Source: Cyclobacteriaceae bacterium (GTDB lineage: Bacteria; Bacteroidota; Bacteroidia; Cytophagales; Cyclobacteriaceae). From it: 11,721 nucleotides of DNA. Position numbers and translations under genes: made by a program. Under the pieces are notes generated by a model. The model ran no database searches, had not been told where the DNA came from, and worked only from the letters and a program-made list of their open reading frames with translations. Location of the stretch: positions 1 to 11,721 of the forward strand of contig JAOUKJ010000079.1 in assembly GCA_029882675.1 (NCBI GenBank), given 5' to 3'. Below, in pieces: positions 7,212 through 11,721 of this stretch (positions within the stretch are counted from its first letter, which is position 1; every line of letters begins with the position of its first letter).

Positions 7212-7243
7212 TAACCTCTCGAAACCCGGGAGGTTATTTTTTT
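7212..7243 (+). terminator. Intrinsic terminator after pspA
   Basis: TAACCTCTC (7212-7220) pairs with GGGAGGTTA (7228-7236), 9 bp with one T-G pair, around loop GAAACCC. Seven Ts follow (7237-7243). It starts 12 bases after the pspA stop codon and is the cleanest terminator in the cluster. It should reduce read-through into the downstream genes. Confidence 0.85.
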
Positions 7244-7291
7244 GTGTCTGCGTTATTAAATAAGAAAAATACATCAAATTGAGCAAACGAT

Positions 7292-7441
7292 ATGGCAATG
7301 TCTGATATTTTTAAATTCGCTATTGCCCTGGCAGTAATCTTTTTTATACTGGGGTTTCTTTTTAGCTTTCTTTTTAAATTAGGCCTTATTACGTTGGGCC
7401 TGCTTGCCATATTATATTTGTATAAAAAAATATTCGGCTAA
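7292..7441 (+). CDS. Small membrane protein (49 aa)
   Basis: The ATG at 7292 opens a 49-codon frame ending in TAA at 7439-7441. Nearly the whole protein is hydrophobic: MAMSDIFKFAIALA starts a helix of about 20 residues to LGFLFSFLF (27), K29 marks a turn, and a second helix of about 14 residues (GLITLGLLAILYLY, 31-44) ends in the basic tail KKIFG. This suggests a hairpin of two membrane helices. An ATG at 7298 would give 47 residues and is an equal alternative. Only one base separates its stop from the next gene's ATG, so translation is probably coupled. I do not recognise a family. A role as a small partner of the PspA or DUF350 proteins is only a guess from position. It lies just beyond the pspA terminator. 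Confidence 0.65.
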   Translation: MAMSDIFKFAIALAVIFFILGFLFSFLFKLGLITLGLLAILYLYKKIFG

Positions 7442-7442
7442 T

Positions 7443-7997
7443 ATGGGACTATTTGATTTTTTAAAAAAGAAAGAAAAGGAGCCTGAGTACGATGTGACGA
7501 ACCTCACAGTGAAGGACCTTAAAATTGGTTTTATTCTCGATTACGATCTGAAATCCTGGGTCATTAAAGAGATGTACGAATATGATTGGGGTAATAATAA
7601 CTTTTCTTATGGCTTTATGCTCGATTCCGGTGATGATGTGGTCTATCTGGATGTGGAAGATAAAGGTGAGATGTACCTGACGGTGACACGCCCGGTGAAA
7701 ATGCGCCTGCTGGGTGATGGGATAAAAGACTATATTATTAAAAACGAATCCCCTCCTGAACGTATTGTTTATGAAAATGAGACCTATTATCTGGAATCAG
7801 ACAGTGCGGGGTATTTCACCGACATCACCAAAGGTGAAAATGCCGGCGAATCAGCGTCAATGATAAGCTGGGAGCTGTTTAATGAAGACGAAGATAAGGT
7901 CATAGGTATTATTCAGTGGGATGAACGCAATATTGAAGCCTCAGCAGGTGTGGTGATCAAAGATTATGATATTTCAAATATTATTCCAGGACAATAA
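7443..7997 (+). CDS. DUF4178 domain protein (YjfK-like position)
   Basis: A 184-residue acidic protein. I chose the ATG at 7443 (MGLFDFLKKKEKEPEYD). A longer frame from a TTG at 7404 would overlap the small membrane gene. The first ten residues form a hydrophobic-basic helix like that opening PspA. Then come mostly beta strands: LKIGFILDYDLKSWVIKEMYEYDWG (26-50), FSYGFMLDSGDDVVYLDVED (54-73), MYLTVTRPVKMRLL (77-90), then IVYENETYYLESDSAGYF (108-125), a Gly-rich turn, and VIGIIQWDERNIEASAGV (153-170). The repeated pairing of Trp/Tyr strands is typical of DUF4178 domains, found beside PspA, DUF350 and spermidine synthase genes in many bacteria. The biochemical function is unknown. No signal peptide is present, so it is cytoplasmic, perhaps membrane-associated through its N-terminal helix. 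Confidence 0.78.
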   Translation: MGLFDFLKKKEKEPEYDVTNLTVKDLKIGFILDYDLKSWVIKEMYEYDWGNNNFSYGFMLDSGDDVVYLDVEDKGEMYLTVTRPVKMRLLGDGIKDYIIKNESPPERIVYENETYYLESDSAGYFTDITKGENAGESASMISWELFNEDEDKVIGIIQWDERNIEASAGVVIKDYDISNIIPGQ

Positions 7998-8031
7998 TTT
8001 TTATTATATTTAAACCATCATATAACAACTG

Positions 8032-8063
8032 TAACTTTGCTTGCCGGTATAAACTGGTATAAT
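8032..8063 (+). promoter_or_regulatory. Candidate promoter before the lipoprotein gene
   Basis: TAACTTTG (8032-8039) matches TAnnTTTG exactly, 45 bases before the ATG at 8085. Just downstream GGTATAA occurs twice (8046-8052 and 8056-8062), spaced one helical turn apart. The second copy runs into TATAAT (8058-8063). The direct repeat could be a regulator site. No convincing -33 partner is seen. If real, the lipoprotein, DUF350 and synthase genes could be expressed separately. Confidence 0.4.
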
Positions 8064-8084
8064 ATTATATTTAAAACACATATA

Positions 8085-8846
8085 ATGAAGACCTTTAATT
8101 CTGTTAAAATTGTATCGCTTTTCGTGGCAACAATGATGATGTCTTCCTGCGGGGGGAGTGAAGAACCCACTGTAAGCCCCCTTGATGGAGTGATAAAGGA
8201 AATACCCGCTGACCGCCCTTTTATGGTCGTATTGAATGATGTCGAATCTAGTGGAATTTTTTTTAAGGAGTATTTCCATCAATACAAAATAATAGAGGAA
8301 AAAACCAAGGATAAACCTGAGGCAAGAATCACTGCCTGGCAACGGGTGAGTGAAGCGGAGTATAATGAGCACAAAGAACACATGGGAATGGAGTTGGCAC
8401 ATCGGGGTGAAGATGGAAAATTGGTTAAGGAGGTTTCCCCTCCAGGGTATAACTTATATATAGGTAACCCAAAATTCGGGCAATGGAAAGAAGTGGAAGG
8501 AACCAACCGATGGACATTCTTTGAACAGTATCTGTTTATGAGTACCATGTTCAACCTGATAAACTACCCTGTTACCCGGGCCTTTTATTCCGATTACAGA
8601 ACCAACTACTATGGTACCGGTCGCGTTTTTTATGGCACAAGCTGGAACGGAGGGCGGTATTATGGCACAGGGACTACCTTTGGAAATAATTACAGCGGCA
8701 GAAGTGGCTCGGGCTATTCATCAAGAAGTAGTTCAGGCAGCACGTCAGGAAGTAGCTTTGACGATCGGGTAGGTAGCCGAACCACCCGCTCTACTTCACG
8801 TTATGGAAGCAGTACCCGGTCGAGTGGAGGGGGATACGGCAAATAG
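8085..8846 (+). CDS. Lipoprotein with Tyr/Gly/Ser/Arg-rich low-complexity tail
   Basis: A 253-residue protein. I chose the ATG at 8085 because it gives a correct lipoprotein signal (MKTFNSVKIVSLFVATMMMS) with the lipidation cysteine at C22 (SSCGG). A longer frame from 8037 would bury it. Residues 30-160 form a mixed domain with DRPFMVVLNDVESSG (43-57), AWQRVSEAEYNEHK (84-97) and a hydrophobic FFEQYLFMSTMFNLI (145-159). Residues 165-253 are low complexity: YYGTGRVFYGTSWNGGRYYG, then Ser/Arg/Gly runs to GGGYGK. E. coli YgiB and YjfM (DUF1190) are likewise lipoproteins with Ser/Gly/Arg-rich tails, and yjfM sits in the yjf operon. I infer this is the counterpart, although clear sequence identity is not visible. 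It has a 37-base gap to the DUF350 gene. Confidence 0.8.
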   Translation: MKTFNSVKIVSLFVATMMMSSCGGSEEPTVSPLDGVIKEIPADRPFMVVLNDVESSGIFFKEYFHQYKIIEEKTKDKPEARITAWQRVSEAEYNEHKEHMGMELAHRGEDGKLVKEVSPPGYNLYIGNPKFGQWKEVEGTNRWTFFEQYLFMSTMFNLINYPVTRAFYSDYRTNYYGTGRVFYGTSWNGGRYYGTGTTFGNNYSGRSGSGYSSRSSSGSTSGSSFDDRVGSRTTRSTSRYGSSTRSSGGGYGK

Positions 8847-8883
8847 TTTTTTTACTTTCACCTAACCTGATAAACATAAACAC

Positions 8884-9744
8884 ATGCAATATCTTGATGG
8901 CTTACTGGCAACCCTGGTTTATTTAGCGGCTTCTTTTGTGCTTTTTTTACTGGGAAAATTTGCCTATAAAATATTCAATCCCGGCACCAAAGTTTCGTGG
9001 GAACTGGTGGAAAATGACAACCTCGCCTTTGCCCTGTCGTATGTAGGGTACTTTACCGGCTTGTTGCTGGCTATTGGGAGCGCGGTGATGGGCGATTCCG
9101 GTGGATTGTTGTACGATATGATGGACATAGGCGTATATGGCGTTCTGGCCATTCTGCTGCTTAACCTCTCCATGAAAATCAATGATAAGTTGATCCTTCG
9201 AAAATTTAGTACGAAGAAAGAGATACTTCAGGATAAAAATGCGGGTACAGGTGTTGTGGAAGGAGCCAATGCGGTTGCTACCGGACTTATTATTCTTGGA
9301 GCCATAAGTGGTGAAGGTGCTGGATTTGGCGGCCCTATAGTCACTGCCATTTTGTACTGGGTTATTGGTCAGGCCGTTTTGTTCATTACTTCTTTGATAT
9401 ACAATGCCATTACACCCTATGATATCCATGAGCACATCGAAAAGGACAATGTGGCCGTAGGTATTGGTTTTGCAGGAGCTATGATTGCGATCGCTAACCT
9501 GATCAGGTTTGCCTTGATGCACGATTTTGAAAGTTGGATCATAACACTGGAAGATGTTGGTATTGATGTCTCCATCGGATTGATCATGCTTCCGCTGGTA
9601 CGTATTTTTGCGGATAAAATTCTTCTGCCCGGACGCAACCTTACTGATGAACTGATTAATCAGGAAAAACCCAATATTGGGGCTGCACTAATCGAGGCGT
9701 TTGCCTATGTGGGTGGTTCAGTACTGATTACCTGGGCGCTGTAA
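8884..9744 (+). CDS. Double DUF350 integral membrane protein
   Basis: A 286-residue protein with about eight membrane helices, near 7-30, 47-70, 77-98, 127-143, 149-175, 188-211, 219-242 and 264-286. The two halves repeat: LVENDNLAFALSYVGYFTG (41-59) matches IEKDNVAVGIGFAGAMIA (185-202), and GTGVVEGANAVATGLIILGA (121-140) matches NIGAALIEAFAYVGGSVLIT (264-283). The E/D-D-N-x-A/V-x-A/G pattern and the glycine-rich helices are typical of DUF350 (E. coli YjfL), and each half equals about one full DUF350 unit. Function is not established. DUF350 genes co-occur with PspA, DUF4178 and spermidine or glutathionylspermidine synthase genes, suggesting a polyamine-linked membrane component. The ATG at 8884 follows a CATAAACAC leader without a Shine-Dalgarno. 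Confidence 0.85.
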   Translation: MQYLDGLLATLVYLAASFVLFLLGKFAYKIFNPGTKVSWELVENDNLAFALSYVGYFTGLLLAIGSAVMGDSGGLLYDMMDIGVYGVLAILLLNLSMKINDKLILRKFSTKKEILQDKNAGTGVVEGANAVATGLIILGAISGEGAGFGGPIVTAILYWVIGQAVLFITSLIYNAITPYDIHEHIEKDNVAVGIGFAGAMIAIANLIRFALMHDFESWIITLEDVGIDVSIGLIMLPLVRIFADKILLPGRNLTDELINQEKPNIGAALIEAFAYVGGSVLITWAL

Positions 9745-9835
9745 TATTTATTCCCCTTCCTGAATTTTGGTGTCGATTAAATGATTTATACGCAACAGGT
9801 GATTGATCGGAAGTTTTGAAGCATAACCCCTTTAT

Positions 9836-9914
9836 CCCATATACCCTCCCGCAACTGCGGGATACCAATATACCCATATACCCTCCCGCGACTGCGGGAC
9901 ACGCATATACCCAT
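9836..9914. repeat. Tandem 37-bp repeat (2.1 copies) with a hairpin in each copy
   Basis: Two copies start at 9836 and 9873, and five bases of a third (CCCAT) start at 9910, an exact 37-base period. They share CCCATATACCCTCCCGC and CTGCGGGA. Each holds an inverted repeat: TCCCGCA-AC-TGCGGGA (9847-9862) and TCCCGC-GACT-GCGGGA (9884-9899). The copies differ at the centre (A versus G) and in the TACCAATA/CACGCATA stretch. The block ends 9 bases before the synthase ATG, so it lies in its leader or promoter. It may be a REP-like dispersed element or two RNA hairpins that affect expression. Confidence 0.9.
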
Positions 9915-9923
9915 TCTTAACAT

Positions 9924-11465
9924 ATGAAGTATCGTTCAGGCATTCTTAAACTGGCTCTTTTTGCTACCGGCCTATCAGGGATTGTGGCCGAATATGTATT
10001 ATCAACACTGGCTACCTATTTTATAGGCGATTCGGTATTCCAATGGACGATGATCGTGAGTATAATGCTTTTTAGCATGGGGCTCGGTAGCAGGATTAGT
10101 AAATATTTGGAGAACAACCTGATTTTAAAGTTTATTGCTATTGAATATACCCTGTCCATTCTTTCAGCCTTTGTATCTGTATTTGCATATCTGGCCTCGG
10201 CATATTATGGCGACAGCTCATTGCTGATTTATGGAATGTCAGTTTTGATTGGCCTGCTGATCGGCCTGGAGATTCCACTGGTTATTCGCTTAAATAATGA
10301 GTATGAGGAGCTGCGAATTAATGTAAGCTCTGTGATGGAAAATGACTATTACGGTAGCCTTGTGGGAGGGATGTTCTTTGCTTTTATTGGCTTGCCATAC
10401 CTCGGACTGACCTATACACCTTTTATACTGGGTAGTATCAATTTTCTGGTGGCTTGTTCCCTGGTATATATGTTATACGATCAATTGGATGTTGTATTTA
10501 GAAGAAAACTAATTTTCACTACCTCGGCAGTGGTTTTGGTGCTTTTGGCAGGAGTCTGGTTTGCCAATGATATCATTGCGTTTGGTGAAAATATGCGCTA
10601 CAGGGACAAAGTGGTATATAGTGAGCAAAGTAAATACCAGAAAATTGTAATTACCCAGTCACGTGGTCATTTCTTTTTATTTATCAATAGCAACCAACAG
10701 CTCAGTTCCCTGGATGAAGAGATGTATCATGAACCACTGGTACACCCGGCTATGAAACTGGCAGGTATGCCAAAAAATGTACTGATACTTGGAGGAGGTG
10801 ATGGTGGCGCTATTCGCGAAATATTGAAATATCCTTCAGTGGAAAAGATGGTGCTTGTGGATTTGGATCCGGCAATGACGAACCTGGGTCGGGAACATCC
10901 ATTGCTTACCGGGATGAATAAAAATGCCATGAATAGTGAACTGTTGGAAATCATCAATATGGATGGTTTTATCTATCTGGAAGAAACAAATGATTTTTTT
11001 GATGCAATCATTATTGATCTGCCTGATCCGAAAACCATTGAGTTGGGTAGACTTTACTCCTATGAATTTTATCGCTTATGTTATAAACGACTCCGGCCCA
11101 GAGGTGTTCTCATCACCCAGGCCGGTAGCCCATATTATGCTGCCCGAGCATTTCATTGTATAGAAAAAACGATGGGCGAAGCTGATTTCGCAACACTCCC
11201 TTTGCATAACCAGGTGCTGACACTGGGTGAATGGGGATGGATATTGGGGGCGAAGGGTATAAAACAAGACAGCCTGAAGCCCATTGCTCAACGTCTGAGT
11301 TTTGATGGCCTGGATACCCGTTTTGTTAATAATGAATCAATGACACTCATGACTTCCTTTGGAAAACAGGTATTTATGGATGAAAATGATCCCGTTGAGG
11401 TCAACCGCATACACCATCCCGTACTCTATAAATATTACCTGAATGGTGACTGGGATCTGTATTGA
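9924..11465 (+). CDS. speE: Membrane-anchored spermidine synthase (polyamine aminopropyltransferase)
   Basis: A 513-residue fusion. The N-terminal half (about 5-220) has seven or so membrane helices (for example 9-33, 40-57, 68-94, 99-122, 145-165, 168-187 and 197-219). The C-terminal half is a spermidine-synthase domain: SKYQKIVI (236-243), YHEPLVHPA (268-276), the SAM-fold ILGGGDGGAIRE (288-299), VLVDLDPAM (310-318), MDGFIYL (346-352), the catalytic-type DLPDP (365-369; DCTDP or DSSDP in soluble enzymes) and LYSYEFY (377-383). The key aspartates are present, so aminopropyl transfer from decarboxylated SAM to a diamine is expected. The exact substrate is not shown. Soluble SpeE is about 285 residues, so the membrane half is an addition seen in a known subgroup. 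It is the last gene of the cluster, 179 bases after the DUF350 gene, with tandem hairpins in its leader. Confidence 0.9.
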   Translation: MKYRSGILKLALFATGLSGIVAEYVLSTLATYFIGDSVFQWTMIVSIMLFSMGLGSRISKYLENNLILKFIAIEYTLSILSAFVSVFAYLASAYYGDSSLLIYGMSVLIGLLIGLEIPLVIRLNNEYEELRINVSSVMENDYYGSLVGGMFFAFIGLPYLGLTYTPFILGSINFLVACSLVYMLYDQLDVVFRRKLIFTTSAVVLVLLAGVWFANDIIAFGENMRYRDKVVYSEQSKYQKIVITQSRGHFFLFINSNQQLSSLDEEMYHEPLVHPAMKLAGMPKNVLILGGGDGGAIREILKYPSVEKMVLVDLDPAMTNLGREHPLLTGMNKNAMNSELLEIINMDGFIYLEETNDFFDAIIIDLPDPKTIELGRLYSYEFYRLCYKRLRPRGVLITQAGSPYYAARAFHCIEKTMGEADFATLPLHNQVLTLGEWGWILGAKGIKQDSLKPIAQRLSFDGLDTRFVNNESMTLMTSFGKQVFMDENDPVEVNRIHHPVLYKYYLNGDWDLY

Positions 11466-11583
11466 CGCCAAAATGATATACCTTTCCCATCCCAGGTCAC
11501 ATGATCATACAGTAATTTAATCAAAAAGTGGTTTAATTCCCGAACCCTCAGGATCGGAAATAACATTAATCTCCATTTTATAC

Positions 11584-11603
11584 TTCGGGGCTTTGCCCCC
11601 GAA
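11584..11603 (+). terminator. Hairpin 119 bases past the synthase stop, weak terminator candidate
   Basis: TTCGGGG (11584-11590) and CCCCGAA (11597-11603) form a 7-bp G/C-rich stem with loop CTTTGC. The sequence after it (TAATTCATTTT) has no continuous T-run, so it is a weak intrinsic terminator for the synthase transcript or a processing-end hairpin. The rest of 11466-11638 shows no gene. Confidence 0.4.
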
Positions 11604-11638
11604 TAATTCATTTTGATATCTTTATGAATGGTTTTTTG

Positions 11639-11675
11639 AAAAAAATAAAGGTCACTGCAATATGCAGTGACCTTT
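11639..11675 (-). terminator. Strong intrinsic terminator for the minus-strand tRNA-like gene
   Basis: AAAGGTCACTGCA (11647-11659) and TGCAGTGACCTTT (11663-11675) are perfect 13-bp arms with a 3-base loop. On the minus strand the stem is followed by A and then seven Ts (11645-11639). It starts 4 bases beyond the tRNA-like 3' end. On the plus strand only four Ts follow, so it may also work weakly in the other direction for the synthase transcript. Confidence 0.85.
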
Positions 11676-11678
11676 TAG

Positions 11679-11721
11679 CTGTAAGGGGAGGGCTCGAACC
11701 TCCACGGAGCGGTTAGGCTTG
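11679..11721 (-). tRNA. Probable 3' end of a tRNA gene (cut by the right edge, isotype unknown)
   Basis: Read on the minus strand, GGAGG-TTCGAGC-CCTCC (11703-11687) is a perfect T-arm: 5-bp stem and a 7-base loop with the invariant TTCRA pattern. CCTTACA (11686-11680) follows as the acceptor 3' strand, then a G in the discriminator position (11679). CCA is not encoded (CTA follows). A strong terminator lies directly downstream. The 18 bases upstream of the T-arm do not fit a simple class I anticodon arm and variable loop, so a long variable arm is possible. The anticodon lies beyond the window or cannot be placed. Confidence 0.5.

Noticed and set aside
7404..7442. TTG-initiated extension of the DUF4178 protein
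   Set aside because: It would overlap the small membrane gene out of frame and hide the MGLFDFLKKK start; the ATG at 7443 fits better.
8037..8084. N-terminal extension of the lipoprotein
   Set aside because: Sixteen extra residues would sit in front of a complete lipoprotein signal peptide; the ATG at 8085 places the signal correctly.
8947..9522. 191-codon minus-strand frame opposite the DUF350 gene
   Set aside because: Antisense to conserved helices of the DUF350 protein, with a His/Gln/Asn-rich translation that looks like a reversed membrane gene.
9836..9914. CRISPR array
   Set aside because: Only two full units, contiguous with no unique spacers between repeats, and no cas genes nearby; it is a simple tandem repeat.

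Overview
The window looks like chromosomal DNA from a member of the Bacteroidota, probably of the Cytophagales type. Three things point there. There is a large secreted protein built from Cys-bounded Ig-like modules, of the kind exported by the type IX system. Start codons lack Shine-Dalgarno sequences and sit in A/T-rich leaders. Several leaders carry matches to the Bacteroidota -7 element TAnnTTTG. No name below species-group level can be supported from the sequence alone.

Left part (1-4469): an incomplete secreted repeat protein on the minus strand runs off the left edge. A 251-base divergent spacer separates it from a plus-strand membrane protein with a GAF domain and a C-terminal coiled coil but no output domain. 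That gene overlaps tail-to-tail by 14 bases with mtaB, the radical-SAM tRNA methylthiotransferase, on the minus strand.

Middle (4470-6036): a 517-base stretch without a credible gene holds several inverted repeats, one with perfect 13-bp arms. It is followed by a minus-strand HTH/LexA-like (S24-fold) regulator whose catalytic serine and lysine both appear to be replaced. The 285-base divergent spacer beyond it holds a promoter-like site for each direction and a palindrome over the regulator's own promoter.

Right part (6037-11465): seven co-oriented plus-strand genes form an envelope-stress and polyamine cluster. In order they are a YbjN/DUF2170-like small protein, a PspA/IM30 protein, a 49-residue membrane protein, a DUF4178 protein, a lipoprotein with a Tyr/Gly/Ser/Arg-rich tail, an eight-helix double-DUF350 membrane protein, and a membrane-anchored spermidine synthase. 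The set parallels the E. coli yjfI-J-K-L-M-C operon, with an aminopropyltransferase where E. coli has a glutathionylspermidine-synthase-like ATP-grasp enzyme. A strong terminator after pspA, a promoter-like site before the lipoprotein gene and a tandem hairpin repeat before the synthase suggest it is transcribed in more than one unit.

Right edge (11466-11721): noncoding DNA with two hairpins. The second is a strong minus-strand terminator just downstream of what looks like the 3' end of a minus-strand tRNA gene cut by the window edge.
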